Positions 35,395 through 46,380 are shown, counted from the stretch's first letter. The stretch is 64,000 nt of DNA from Pegoplata infirma (GCA_963921195.1 OY992538.1:868001-932000); one strand, 5' to 3'. Translations and numbers: made by a program. The notes: generated from the sequence alone by a model not told the origin.

Positions 35395-36200
35395 TAAATA
35401 AAATAATTTTCGCATGCCAAAACAAATTTGGAATATTTTTTTTTATATTCTACGTTAAATTGGCAACTATTATTCAAAAATAAAATAAAAAATTTTGGAA
35501 AATGAAAAAAGATATAAATAAATCCCAATTAATCCAAAATGGACTTATTAAATCCTACACAGAATAAAACGAATTGTTATATTGACCCCCATATTTGTGA
35601 ATACAATTAACTTTTTGACTAAAAGTGCTCCTATACGGAAATTTGTGATATCAACTAACGTTTGTAAATATTGATTGTTGAAAAAAATTTTTAAAAAAAT
35701 TGATAAACGAGTTTGTAATAGTTCTCTAAAATTATTATTTGTATTGACAAACGTACAAAATCTTATTTTTTTTTTCAACAAAGAAATTCAACAAACACAA
35801 ACACAATTTGTTGATCTGACAAACGTAAGAAATCTTATTTTTTTTCACAAAGAAATTCAACAAACACAAAAACTATTTGTTGCCATGATAAAATAATTTT
35901 GAAATTAAATTACTTGACTAAGTTTGTTGAAAACAAAATCGAAGTTTTGTATTATGGACTAACAGGCGGCCGTTTTTACTAAATGTTTGGTTGATATCAT
36001 GTTTGGTTGATTTACAATTGATGTTTGTTGATTTAAATTTGACGATTTTATTTTCTGTGTAGGATTTATGTGAATTAATTTTGGTTTATTTATAACTTTT
36101 TTCATTTTCCAAATTTCTTTATTATTTTTTCGGATTATAATTGCTAATTTAACGTAGATAATGGGAAAAAATATCCAAAATTTGATTTTGGTGGCATAAA
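35395..36200. mobile_element. Host foldback interrupted by a MITE
   Basis: The left flank of the MITE at 35558 ('ctacgttaaattggcaacta', 'gaaaatgaaaaaagatataa') is mirrored on its right to about 36200. The arms belong to the family seen intact at 54114-55012 and in part at 17815-17915. Confidence 0.65.
35558..36059. mobile_element. 502-bp TA-target MITE
   Basis: It starts CACAGAATAAAACGAATTG and ends GATTTTATTTTCTGTG, with TA at 35556-35557 and 36060-36061. It holds an internal tandem duplication of a unit with 'aaagaaattcaacaaacac'. It splits the foldback arms around it. Confidence 0.88.
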
Positions 36201-36459
36201 CCCTTTCGCTTCAAAATTTTTTCTAAAAATATTTTTTTTAGTTTTGACTTGAAAGGATTTTAGCTGAGATGTTGCTTTTAATGACACATATCCACAAAAA
36301 AATATTATTTCTATCTGTTACATCTTTCTTTATCGTGTTAAAAAAAAAAAAAAACAGCAAAAAAATTCATTTTTTATCCGTTCTTTTAAATGTTATTTAT
36401 TATCACAAAAAATTACTTTTATTGATTGCCTGGCAAATTATAGTTCGTTTTGGTCTAAA

Positions 36460-36638
36460 CAATGTTTAAATTTTTAGCCAAATCGGTCAATTTTAGCCCG
36501 TGCCCCTGGGGGGTTAAAGTTTTTTGTACAAATCAAAAAAACAAAATTTCAGGGCCAAAATTTAACCCTCCAGCGACACAGGATAACATGGTCCGGCGAT
36601 CGACGAAATTCGAAAAAGTCATAATTCGTGCCACCCTA
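36460..36638 (-). mobile_element. End of the GGGTGGCAC hAT-like family
   Basis: Read on the minus strand it starts TAGGGTGGCACGAATTATGA and continues 'aatttcgtcgatcgccgg' and 'accgatttggctaaaaattt', as at 17608-17700. No opposite end with a matching duplication was found. Confidence 0.65.
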
Positions 36639-36714
36639 ATGTTCATATTATACAATAATGGAGTATATTACGTTTGCGTATGAGTAATAAAAACACTTAA
36701 GCAACATTTAAAAT

Positions 36715-36790
36715 AGAGACGGGATCGTGAGTGAATTTTTTATTCACTATTACGCACGCTCATGAAAGAAATATTTTAATCATGCATCTA
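36715..36790 (+). mobile_element. Fragment of the TAGAGATGGGC hAT family
   Basis: The text 'tagagacgggatcgtgag' and 'acgcacgctcatgaaag' resembles the ends of 47061-47561. Confidence 0.5.
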
Positions 36791-36954
36791 TGTTTTGGAA
36801 AATTTTCCAATTTTTTTTTTTAATCAATAGCCTATAAAAAATCTTTTAGAAAATTTGTATTTTTAAGGATTTACTGTATTTCATTTTTAGGTAATATGGA
36901 ATGTATTAAAATTTTGAGGTGTCTCTACATTTTCGTCCATAGCTTTTGAATGTA

Positions 36955-37135
36955 AAATATTTTGGACGGGATCGCCATTTCAACAGACATATGGAGAAGC
37001 CTAGAATGTCTTAGAATCGATCACTAATCAATAACATATATATTACATGGGGTCTCAGACCAATATTTCGATAAGTTGCAAACGGAATGACAAACTTATA
37101 GGTACCCTCTACCACTAACAATAAGTGGAGGGTAT
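36955..37135 (-). mobile_element. Mini-me-like fragment
   Basis: Includes 'caacagacatatgg', 'gtctcagaccaatatttcga', 'gcaaacggaatgacaaactt' and the terminal 'gtggagggtataaaaa', matching 51950-52180. The GTCY tract is almost absent. Confidence 0.75.
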
Positions 37136-37734
37136 AAAAATCAAATAAATACTAAATACATACTAATACTTTTGCAACATTATTCCATAAATCATGTACT
37201 ATTTATTTGAAAATAATTCGCACAACAAAACATTATTGAAAAAGTCAATAACCTGGTAAAATATTTCCCTGCAAGCAAAGTAATACGACACACATTGGGA
37301 ACTTTGTGTGAAAAAAGCGCGCATCGACGTTTTTTTGTTATAACTCTTGAACGGATAGGAATTTCACGACATTCTTTACCATTATAAAAACTGGAGACCT
37401 TAAGGAACTCTCACATGTGGATTGGGCATTTTTCGCATTTGTACCCTACTTGTAAATTTAAGGCAAAGTTGGTTAATTTATTCATATAAAAAATAAAATG
37501 GAGGTCAATTATTTAAGAAACTATTTGATTTTAAGTGAAAAAATAACAGCTTACCATTCAATACAAAGTGTTTCATTCATATTTTGGTGCAGTCTACACC
37601 TTACACTAAAATAACCTGCAAAATTAACTGTTATTTACCTATTATCATTTTCGATATTTTAATCAAACAAATAAAGAAGAAACACACGGTTAATAAGCAT
37701 TATTTTCAATAATTGTTAAGATATTTGGTAAAAA
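37136..37734. other. Gene-free region
   Basis: No ends or coding regions were recognised. The text 'ttgttataactcttgaacgg' near 37335 has the style of the mini-me-like tails but is not clearly alignable. Confidence 0.45.
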
Positions 37735-39875
37735 AAATATATTGTGCTCGATTCGAGAGTACTCTTTCACCATTCACCTACTTTTTAAAAATTTGATATC
37801 CTTCTAAATTTTAAGATTTTAAAATTTTTTCTTGTTAAAAATAAAATTATAGTTAATATCTATATAAATAAAAATCAATTGTCGTTCGTTGGTAACCGCA
37901 TCAGTTGAGAACGGCTGGACCGATTTGCACAATTCTTTTTTTTAAATGTTCGTCATAGTCCAACTTAGGTTTTTACGTAAAGAAAAATTGACCACGCCCA
38001 CTTTTACGCCCACTTTTTTCAGTTTATCTAAAATCGGAAAACGGCTGCACCGATTTGGGTATTTTTGTATTAAAATGTTCGTAGCAATCCAATATAAGTT
38101 TTTAGTGAAAGAAAAATCCACCACGCCCACTTTTACGCCCACTTTTTCAATTTATCTAAAATCTGAAAACAGCTGTACCTATTTGTCTAAATTTTTTTAA
38201 ATGAATTTTTAATCATATTCCAACTTTGGTTTTTACGTAAAAAAGAACTTGACCTCACCCACTTTGGCTAATTTTTGTTGAAAATTTTCATCATAATTCA
38301 ACTAGGGTTTTAACGGATAGTAAAATTTCCCACGCCCACTTTTTTTATGTATCGAAAAAACTATAACGGTTATAGTCCGCCAAAGATTCTTAAGGAAAGA
38401 AAAATTGTCCACGCCTACTTTTACGCTCACTTTTCGCAATATATATATTTTAAATCATGGAATGGCTGAATCAATTTGTCTATTTTTGTTTTTAATGTGC
38501 GTCATATTTCAACTAAGGTTTTTTGGAAATAACAATTTTCCATTTCTACGCCTACTTTTGAATGGAGGAACCGAGTTGGTTTAATTCAAATAAGGTTTTT
38601 ACTTTATGGAATGATGTTTTCGATGTATATAAAAACTGCTCTATATAAAAATAAAATATAGAATAATAAAATATAAATAAAAATCAAATGTATATCGTTG
38701 GTAATCGGATCACTTCAGAACTGACCGATTTGGATAATATTTTTTTTTTAATGTTCATCTTATTTTTTTAATGTTCGTCTTAGATTTTTTCGGAAAACAA
38801 ATTTATCACTCCCACTTTTACATCTCCTTTTTTCGATATATCTAAAATCGGGTCGCCATAGTCCAACTTAGGTTTAAACGGAAATAAAAATTGTTCACGC
38901 CCATTTTTATTTCGATACATCTAAAACGGAAGAACGACAGGGCCGATTTGGCTATTTGTTGACATTCGTGATAGCACAACAAAGGTTTTTACGGAAAGAA
39001 AAATTGTCCACTCCCACTTTTTTCAATAAATCTAAGATCGGAGAGCGAATGATCTGATTTGATAATTTTTTTCTTTAATGATCATTATAGCCCAATTAAG
39101 GATTTTACGGAAATAATTATTGTACTGCCCCACTTCAAAGCCCACATTTTTCAATAATCTTAAAATTTGCAACACTTGAGAAGGCCTGGACCGAATTGGT
39201 TATTTTTTTGTTTTAAATGTTCGTTATAGTCCATATAATTGGTCGGAAAGAAAAATTCTCCTCGCCAACTTTTTTTGATATATCTAAAATTAATTTTTAC
39301 TCCAACTCGATCTATTAAAAAAAATATTTCTTAATAGATTCCGCATAAACTTGGTCCAAATCAAGTTTAACTTACCACACAAATTTTAACGCCAACTTTT
39401 GTCTAAATAAGTCGACTACTAATGACTGGACCGATTTTTTTATGTTAATAATAGTTCTAATTAGGTTTTTAAGGAAATATAAATGAGAAAAGTGTCCCGA
39501 AAAAATGGAAAATGATACTAAAGAAGTTTTAAATTTGTACAGGTCGCAAAGTCGAAGACATGGTTATTTTTTTTGTTCTTAAAATATAATTTGAAGATGA
39601 TTATCTGCCTAATCGGGTCCTTAAAAACTATTCCCACAAATCTTTGTAAGCCATGAAATTCATTACATTTTTTGCAGGGCTATATATTGGAAGCGAGATG
39701 AAATATAACACTGATCTTATATTTGGGCCAGCAACGCGGACCGGGCCAGCTAGTCTTTAATATTTACAAGAAAAAAATTTCAAAATCTTAAAATTCTAAA
39801 GGATATCAATCAATATCATTTTTAAAAAGTAGGTTAATGGTGAAAGAGTACTCCCGAATCGACCACATTATAAAA
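37735..39875. mobile_element. Foldback element split by a Helitron
   Basis: The block 'gagtactctttcacc', 'acctactttttaaaaat' and 'ttttaagattttaaaattt' left of 37859 is repeated in inverted orientation right of 39754. The arms are about 120 bp. The Helitron sits in their middle. Confidence 0.8.
37859..39753 (+). mobile_element. Non-autonomous Helitron, double-headed
   Basis: The 5' end TCTATATAAATAAAAATC follows an A, and the 3' end CCGGGCCAGCTAG precedes a T, as expected for Helitrons (5' TC, 3' CTRR, A/T target, no duplication, no inverted ends). A second 5'-like end, TCTATATAAAAATAAAATAT, lies at 38640 and is followed by the same 'cgttggtaa' and 'gaccgatttgg' text, so one 3' end serves two heads. 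About 37900-39300 is a diverged tandem series (period about 130 bp) with 'ccacgcccacttttacgcc'. No Rep/helicase gene is present. Confidence 0.85.
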
Positions 39876-40067
39876 ACACTACTCTATAACTACATTTTAG
39901 TTATTTTGACTACACATGTAAGTAGTTTTTACTACATAAGTCAGTTGATTTTTGTCAGTTAAAATAACTAACATTGTTAGTTGATTTAACTGAAAAAGAA
40001 GTTGACCCCAAAACAACTTACAAAGTAGTTATTTTCAGTTGATTTTACTAACATAATTTTTTGAGTG
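39876..40067 (-). mobile_element. TA-group element end
   Basis: It ends 'acataattttttgagtg' before TA, with 'agttgattttact' and 'agtagtttttact' motifs inside. The other end was not found. Confidence 0.55.
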
Positions 40068-41420
40068 TATGTAATCTTTTTAGAGCCTCCTCCGATAATT
40101 GTCAATTAATTAGTTAAGGATCATTTTAATACCAACGGGCAATCACAATTCTTGTATAAAATGTCATGAGCTAGAATTGTATGCATAGATCATGATCCAC
40201 CAACCATACTTTTCAACAAATAATTTTTCAGTTTCATGTATGTATTTTCTAAACTACACTGATTCTTTTTTCCATTTGCGTTGATACACAGAAGTATTAT
40301 ATCAACCCGTTTTATAATATCTTCATCTATTCCAGTTATTTTGGCCGTAATGCGGTCAAGAAAGCCGGTTAGTTACAAGCATTAGGTGAAACTCCTTTTG
40401 CCTTAATAAAGTATAGTAGGGTATCAACATCAGTAATTGTTTGAAAACGCGGTTAACTGTTAACAATATATATCATTTAAGTTAATTTTTATAATAAAAC
40501 GATTAATAGTAAAGTATTTTAAAAAATAATCCCTTTAAAAATATTTTTTTTTTCGTTAATAGACCCCAACTTAAAATCTCATTCCAGGCCGCAGCTGCAA
40601 CTGGCTGCACTAGTTTCTACCCCAGGAGTATTAAGTAATATTTCTATTTTGTTGTACAAAAAGAATCGCCATTCCCTTTCATTCCCCACAAAAGTTGCAA
40701 TCCAAAATATAAACTGTTTTTTTCTAATTTTTTAAAATTTGAAACTTTTTGATGGCCTGTATTTCCTACTTACAAAGAGTAATATTAAAAACAATAAAAT
40801 GGGTAACAAAGGTACTAGTTATAGCTACAATCTTCACTTAATTTCAAGAAAATCGCATCATTGGAAGTAGTTTAAAAAAATAAAATAAAAAGGGTCTTCA
40901 AAAAAAATTATTTTTTTTTTATTTTTAGAAAAAGTCCTTACTTTGAATTTATGTCCTGACTAAACTAAGCGATGGATTTTCTTTCTATGAACGGTTTTCT
41001 TTCTCCTAGGGTGTCTTTTTAGCGAATATAAGCATTTTTTGTAAATATCTAAACATTTGTTTGACATTCCAATGCGCGTCTAGGATCCAATGTGCGACAT
41101 CGATTTGCCGGTTAAATTGCCAAGGCAATAAATGTTCTTGTGGCAATATTTGAACTCGTATTACCGGCGATAAACCTTTCGGGAGTAACTGTTACCCGAA
41201 TATACCCCAGCGATATGATAGCAATTCGTCTAATCGATAAAAGGGAAATATCGCCAGATAATCTTATAAACGAAAATTGAGATATTATTGAGATAGTAAA
41301 AGATACTAGAACGATTTCCTAATGCTGAAAAAAGACATTATTTTTCCGTATATAATGTTTAAACGTCAAATTTGTATGGGGTAATTTATACACGTTAGTA
41401 GCTATAAAAATACACTACTT
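40068..41420. other. Region with decayed coding fragments
   Basis: Besides the remnant at 40190-40440, the stretch 41060-41260 is less A+T-biased and has long overlapping frames on both strands, including a plus frame with SGVTVTRIYPSDMIAIRLI. The protein was not recognised. The remainder is simple AT-rich spacer. Confidence 0.4.
40190..40440 (-). pseudogene. Frameshifted coding remnant, unknown protein
   Basis: Two adjoining minus-strand frames read like protein: an upstream part with LLYFIKAKGVSPNACN, then after a one-base shift near 40365 a downstream part with ITAKITGIDEDIIKRVDII and KNQCSLENTYMKLKNYLL, ending at a TGA at 40190-40192. Codon use and residue mix look real. It could be a decayed transposase or host gene end; no family motif is identifiable. 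Confidence 0.45.
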
Positions 41421-41850
41421 GGTAGGTAAACATATTTTGTGTTCCCAAATTATCATTCCAAATTTTAAAGGAATCGGGCCAGTTCTTCTTGTAGTCCCCA
41501 CACAAACCACCCTCCCGATATTCACGAAAATTTCTCAAAATTCATGCAAATAGGTAATATTTGATCAAAATTTTGTTTGTAGATGTTAAACATGTTCTTT
41601 TGTGGCATAAAAAATTCTGAATATAATTGGATCATTTTTGGACTTAGACCCATATAAAAATTTCTCCTGATATTCAGTAAAATCGGTCTATTGGCAACAC
41701 AAGTAAGCCAATTTCGCTCAAATTTTGTTTGTGTTTAAAGATCTAACGAAAGATAAATCTAATCGATCTATGTTTGGACTTGGGACCCATTTTCACGAAA
41801 ACACTGATGTTGGGTATCATATGGTCGGTCTTGACCGACTATAAAATTCT
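41421..41850 (+). mobile_element. Element with a mini-me-like terminal layout
   Basis: It ends with 'gggtatcat', an inverted pair 'tcggtcttgaccga', then 'ctataaaattctaacttt'. This parallels the terminal 'gggtat..cggcc..gaatttaacttttctacttg' of the mini-me-like elements. Upstream, two diverged blocks share 'aattttgtttgt' and 'ttttggacttagaccc'. The left border is uncertain. Confidence 0.45.
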
Positions 41851-41915
41851 AACTTTTTTTTTTTGTTAATCCCCAAAATATCTTTCGTACGAAAAACGAC
41901 GATACCTACAATTAT

Positions 41916-42043
41916 TAGCCAAGTTTTTGGTAAAAAATACAACTCACCAAGAATTTTTTTATTTAACCAAGTTTTTGTTCTAAAAAATTGGCTTAATTGC
42001 GCAAAAGCCATTGGTGAGTTGTATTTTACCAAAAATTTGGCTA
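41916..42043. repeat. Long hairpin, about 35-bp arms
   Basis: The arm TAGCCAAGTTTTTGGTAAAA continuing into 'tacaactcaccaa' (41916-41953) is mirrored at 42011-42043 as 'ttggtgagttgtattttacc' to 'ttggcta'. It is probably a small foldback insertion. Confidence 0.85.
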
Positions 42044-42116
42044 ACAAATGCAAGTGTTTTTTGCGTGTACTTTGATTTTTTATTGAAATGATAATTTAAT
42101 GATATTGCCGCAATAT

Positions 42117-43094
42117 TCGTGTCTGTCATGACTTTCACATCCACGTGAAAGTGAAACACTTCCGAATATTTTGGTGTACTGGGTTTCACTTCCGAATTTT
42201 TTTTTCGTTTTACTTTCGTGTGCAAAAAGCTAACTGAAAGTAATTAGAATGGACTTTTTCCCCTATAAATATTAACTTAAAAATAAAAAACCCATGTTTA
42301 ATTTATAATTTGATATATATTCTTTTTATTTTCATTAAAAAATCAACATTTTGTTAAGACTAAATATATGTAAAAATTATTTTAAAAACACTCCATAATT
42401 TATCGAAATTTTGTTCGGAAGTTGTGCAAAAACAACAACAAAAGTATACAAATTAAAAAAATCACATATTTCAATAACTACACGTTTTCCCGGCTGAGGA
42501 ATACTTTCAAAAGAAAGAGCACAAAATTTTATATTTTTTAATGCACAACACTTTTAGTTTAACTCACTTAAAATACTTAAAAATTGTAAAAATAAATTAA
42601 TTATAAAATTTTACAAAATTCAACATGGCGTTGTTTATCTTCGAAAAATTTTCGATAAATGGTGATGCCAATCCATGGTGTTGCCAGTTATTATTACTAT
42701 TGAAAAGTACTACATTTTACAACTGGGGTTTATTACCATATGTTCATAGAATTATCAAGATGCGAAACATTGTTGAGTTTAAGGTACATCAGAGTAATTT
42801 ATTCAACTCATATTCGTGAATATATATTATTTAATGAGAAATTCAATGATAAATTGGTGTTAAATATATATTTTTGTTTAAAAATTGTGCAAAACTTTTT
42901 TATTTATTTATTTTATTTAATTTTATTTATTTTTAAACAAAAGTCCGTGTTTCGCATCTAGCATATCTTAGTAAAATTTTTCGAACATATAATTAAGAAA
43001 TATGTGATTTGGAAACACCAAATATTTTTTTATGTGATTCGAAAATTTTCGCTCTAATTGAAAACGTTCTGAAGTCATGACAGACACGATTATT
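42117..43094. mobile_element. TIR element with CGTGTCTGTCATGACTT ends
   Basis: Inverted ends CGTGTCTGTCATGACTT are perfect over 17 bp. The copies of 'attgccg' outside both ends may be part of the inverted repeat or a duplication. Only simple sequence lies inside, with short open frames near 42625-42960 that look chance. Superfamily open. Confidence 0.7.
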
Positions 43095-44003
43095 GCCGTA
43101 TTGTTTGCAGGGTTAGTACTAAAAGAAAAATCACACATATAAATATATATTGTGTCTTCCAGAAAGTGAAGATCATAAGAAAGGTGATATTTTTGTGATG
43201 GTAAAAGAGCAGATAATGCTGACGATAATTACATATTTTACTTGTTTGATGACCATTCGTGGCGATGATGAATGCGTGAACTGTCTGTCAATCGATGTCA
43301 TGTTTAAAATAAAAAAAATACATTACTTTTGTTTTTCAAAATCAATGGGTGTTATGTAGTACAGTGTGAACCAACTTTTGATAGCTATAACTAGGCATGC
43401 GCGGGTACAATTTGGAAAAAGAAAAATTGTAGAAGATAAAATGTGATTTAGTCTGAATAATTTCAATGAAAAATATCTGCCAATATGGAAGTTTTTATTA
43501 AGAAGTGAAATTTTCTTAGGAAAAAATTGTTGTGAACATGACAATTTTAGTAAAAAATTACTAGAATATGCGTTTTTTTTGTATAGGAAAATGTTAGAGG
43601 ATATGAATTTATTTTAAAATAAAAAAATGTAATATATATAGGCTGCCCATTCGTACTGATTTTATCAGTACATGTACTGATTTTTGATCACGGGTACTGA
43701 TCAAAAAACGTTGTACTGAGTCTAAGAATAATAAATTTATAATGAATTAATTCTAAGGAGCTTAGAATTCATAAATTAAGAGGTTCTTAAATGCAAAAAT
43801 GTATATTGATATTTTGATCTTCATAAATTTATATAAAAAGGCGCACAGAATCTTTGAGGTTTTTAATAACAAAAGTTTACGAGATTATGGATTTTCTATA
43901 TATTTTTTTTTAATATAATGTAATTGCATGAATCCAAATAATTCTAAAATGCTCGATGAGGTAATGTCATTTATTAGTAAAGCACTCAGAACATCAGTGA
44001 ACA
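43095..44003. other. Spacer with a coding-like stretch and a hAT fragment
   Basis: After 'tgtcttccag' at 43152-43161 (an acceptor-like site) a plus frame runs with DHKKGDIFVMVKEQIMLTII, while another frame reads ADNADDNYIFYLFDDHSWR. One may be a decayed exon. At 43655-43740 'gtactgattttatcagtac' resembles ends of the hAT element at 56269-60713. Confidence 0.35.
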
Positions 44004-44011
44004 ATGTGCAT

Positions 44012-44199
44012 TAGACCTGTTCTTAACTACAAGGAACATTTTCAAAATGTATTTTTTTAACATGGATGGGCCCAGTTTTGTTTATTGGTACCTAATGAAA
44101 TAATTTGCCAAACAATTGAAAAATCATAAAAAAAAATTTTCCATATAAATAATTAAGGTATAATGGTCTGGGGAAGCATGTATAATAAGAACAGGTCTA
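44012..44199. mobile_element. 188-bp hAT MITE
   Basis: Ends TAGACCTGTTCTTA are inverted and perfect over 14 bp. The 8-bp duplication atgtgcat is perfect at 44004-44011 and 44200-44207. No other content. Confidence 0.92.
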
Positions 44200-44207
44200 A
44201 TGTGCAT

Positions 44208-44656
44208 ATTATCTGGGAAGTTTTTTTTAAAGGAAGAGTTATCAAAACTTAAGAAAAAGTCCTCAAAATCAGAGGAATTTTATTATTTTCAAAGCCTGTG
44301 GGTTTTTGTTTATTTTCTGAACTGCAACGCTCAAAACATTTTAATCAAGTTGTTTGAAGTCAACTACATTTTCTGCAAAATAACGACAAATGAAATGAAA
44401 ATAATGATAGTTATTTTTAAACAGTTGTTTTACTGAAATACTAATTGTCCGAAATTTTTTGAATGTTGAAAAAATCATCAGTGTGTTCTCATAGAAAAGA
44501 GTTTTCAGAGAGTTAACTAAGTTGTGGAAAAATTTATAAACTATTTTGAAGAAAATTTTTCCAAAGTTTAAGTTAATTCTCTTTTTTGAGTGCACATAAA
44601 TCTCCCAAAATACATAAAAAAACACTAAAATAATGTTTAAAATTTTAGGTGGTTAT
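44208..44656. other. Gene-free spacer
   Basis: A 'cttttttgagtgca' near 44581 resembles a TA-group end but lacks a partner. No gene was recognised. Confidence 0.45.
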
Positions 44657-45064
44657 TAGAGTGTCCCTTATTTTGGAAATGTTGGAAATGTTGAGACGGT
44701 ACCCGCTCATTTTTTTCCATTTGACTTAAAAATAACTCAGGAAAAATTTTCGCCCCTACGACCACGCCTTCCGTTGGGGTCCTACGGTAAAGAATTTTTA
44801 AAAAATATTTTTATTTAGTTTTGACAAACAACGGTTTTAGTTGTTATGTTGTGGTTATTCATAAAAACTAAAATATTTTGACAGATATTGCAGGAACATT
44901 TGTCAAATAAACCTACAATAGGTCTACTATAAGTATTATGAATAATAGCCTCAGTCTTTATAAATTTTATAATCAAAAATAAGCGACGAACCAGAATCAA
45001 ATAACGTCGCGTAAAACGTTTTCTTTTTTCGAATTTCAAAATCGTCGGGGTCGGAAAAGTTGCC
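44657..45064 (+). mobile_element. TAGAGTGTCCC hAT-like end and adjoining fragment
   Basis: It starts TAGAGTGTCCCTTATTTTGG as at 54114, diverging after about 200 bases. 44990-45064 ('ttcgaatttcaaaatcgtcg') belongs to the TAGGGTGGAGC family, whose other side lies at 46396-46435. The LINE at 45076 inserted in it. Confidence 0.6.
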
Positions 45065-45075
45065 ATTTTTGGCCG

Positions 45076-46380
45076 TTATTATTATTATTATTATTTATTT
45101 ATTAGTCAATGGAACATTAATTCCTTACAGACTAAGATATTCAAAAAGTAGTATATAAGTATAAAAAGTAATATATAAATATAAAACATAGTTTATAACA
45201 TTATGAAAAAATCTAAATTGACGCACATTAACATCCGCAGGCCACAACGAGGGCTTAAAAAGCTCCTTATATAGTCCAGCAGTGATGCCAAGCTTAAAAG
45301 AAATTCCAGTTAGCGTTTTTAAGTCAGTGTCATTTTTGACAAGCTTGTAACACTTTAAATGGGCTTTTTCAATACTAAAATGTTTCTCAACATAGTCGAT
45401 TATCTGATCAGCAGTTACACTGGGCTTGAACGATGACAGATGAACCCATTTTTTATTAGCAATTACTTCTAAGTCCTTATTTTTGTTGTCTCCAACAATA
45501 ACTTTCTTACATTTTTTCTTAATTACATTCCATCCCAAATTGTTATCTGGGATGTCACTTTTAGCAGTAGCCGCATCCGAATTGTCATCAGATGTTTGAG
45601 AAAAACAGAGACTCGCTCTTCTAACACGTGTACAAGCAGAGCTTAGATTTTTAGCATTACGATCAACAACATCATCATTATGGTTATAATGATCATTAGG
45701 ATATATGCTCTTTTTAACATGATGAATTAGTTCAGTAGCAACCACAGCACTCTCTGCATTATTATTTAAAGCAGGAACAACAACAGCATTAGTTTTGACA
45801 CGATGATCATCAAAGGGATTAGTTGCAGAAATTGAAGAAAACGAACTAGATAAATGTGAACGACCTTTTCTTTGTTGTAAATCATTTTTAGAGTTTTTAA
45901 TTTTACTTTTAGCAAGTGTTTTGTTGTTTTTTGTAGAGACACTTTCACTAGCATTGTTGCTTTTCTCGACATAGGCATACAAAATAGTTTTTAATTCTTT
46001 TATTTCGTCTGATAAAATTGATACTATGGTATTAAGATCATTCGAAGCATCAGCACATTTGCTACAAATATAAGCAATATTTTTATTAAGCTTTACCAGC
46101 TTGAAAACATCATCACCAATTAAGCCAGAACATGATTTATGAAACAATCCACTGCATTTTTGGCATTTTACGAAAATGGTACCGAGAACTTTAAAGCAAG
46201 TAACACAAAATGAGTTAGACCGCATTAGAAATAAAAAACAACCTGTTCAAACGACAGTCACTACTGAACTCTTTAGGGTTAATATTAACACAAATTTCGA
46301 ACAAAGTAACTAACAAAATTTTTTAGCTAAAAATATTAGTTAATATTCGAACATTACTAGACAAGTGCTTAAAGGTTAAA
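45076..46380 (-). mobile_element. ORF1-only LINE ('half-LINE')
   Basis: Read on the minus strand: a 5' UTR of about 155 nt, one intact ORF1 (46225 to 45125), a short 3' UTR and a tail of TAA/AAT repeats (45076-45100). The flanks are catttttggccg (45064-45075) and cattttttttggctg (46381-46395), an imperfect likely target duplication, since outside them the host element text continues. No ORF2 (endonuclease or reverse transcriptase) is found between ORF1 and the tail. Layout and tail fit CR1/Daphne-type LINEs; it would need enzymes from a full-length relative. Confidence 0.8.
45125..46225 (-). CDS. LINE ORF1 protein with PHD-like finger (366 aa)
   Basis: This is the only long intact coding region in the window. 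Residues 7-57 form a C4HC3 zinc-binding pattern (C7, C10, C21, C24, H29, C32, C54, C57), as in the PHD finger of ORF1 proteins of many insect CR1/Daphne-type LINEs. Residues about 58-88 look like a coiled coil (LNTIVSILSDEIKELKTIL). A Ser/Asn-rich linker follows, then a conserved-looking C-terminal domain at about 258-342, starting KKWVHLSSFKPSVTADQI and closing with SLWPADVNVRQFRFF, typical of the RNA-binding part of these proteins. The last 24 residues are hydrophobic and probably read into the 3' UTR. The start is the first ATG after the 5' UTR. Family placement is inferred from pattern; the nucleic-acid chaperone role is known for ORF1 proteins generally. Confidence 0.85.
   Translation of the reverse strand: MRSNSFCVTCFKVLGTIFVKCQKCSGLFHKSCSGLIGDDVFKLVKLNKNIAYICSKCADASNDLNTIVSILSDEIKELKTILYAYVEKSNNASESVSTKNNKTLAKSKIKNSKNDLQQRKGRSHLSSSFSSISATNPFDDHRVKTNAVVVPALNNNAESAVVATELIHHVKKSIYPNDHYNHNDDVVDRNAKNLSSACTRVRRASLCFSQTSDDNSDAATAKSDIPDNNLGWNVIKKKCKKVIVGDNKNKDLEVIANKKWVHLSSFKPSVTADQIIDYVEKHFSIEKAHLKCYKLVKNDTDLKTLTGISFKLGITAGLYKELFKPSLWPADVNVRQFRFFHNVINYVLYLYITFYTYILLFEYLSL

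Noticed and set aside
37942..38200. Repeated 'TTPTFTPTF' protein
   Set aside because: It is the translation of the Helitron tandem series; frames exist on both strands.
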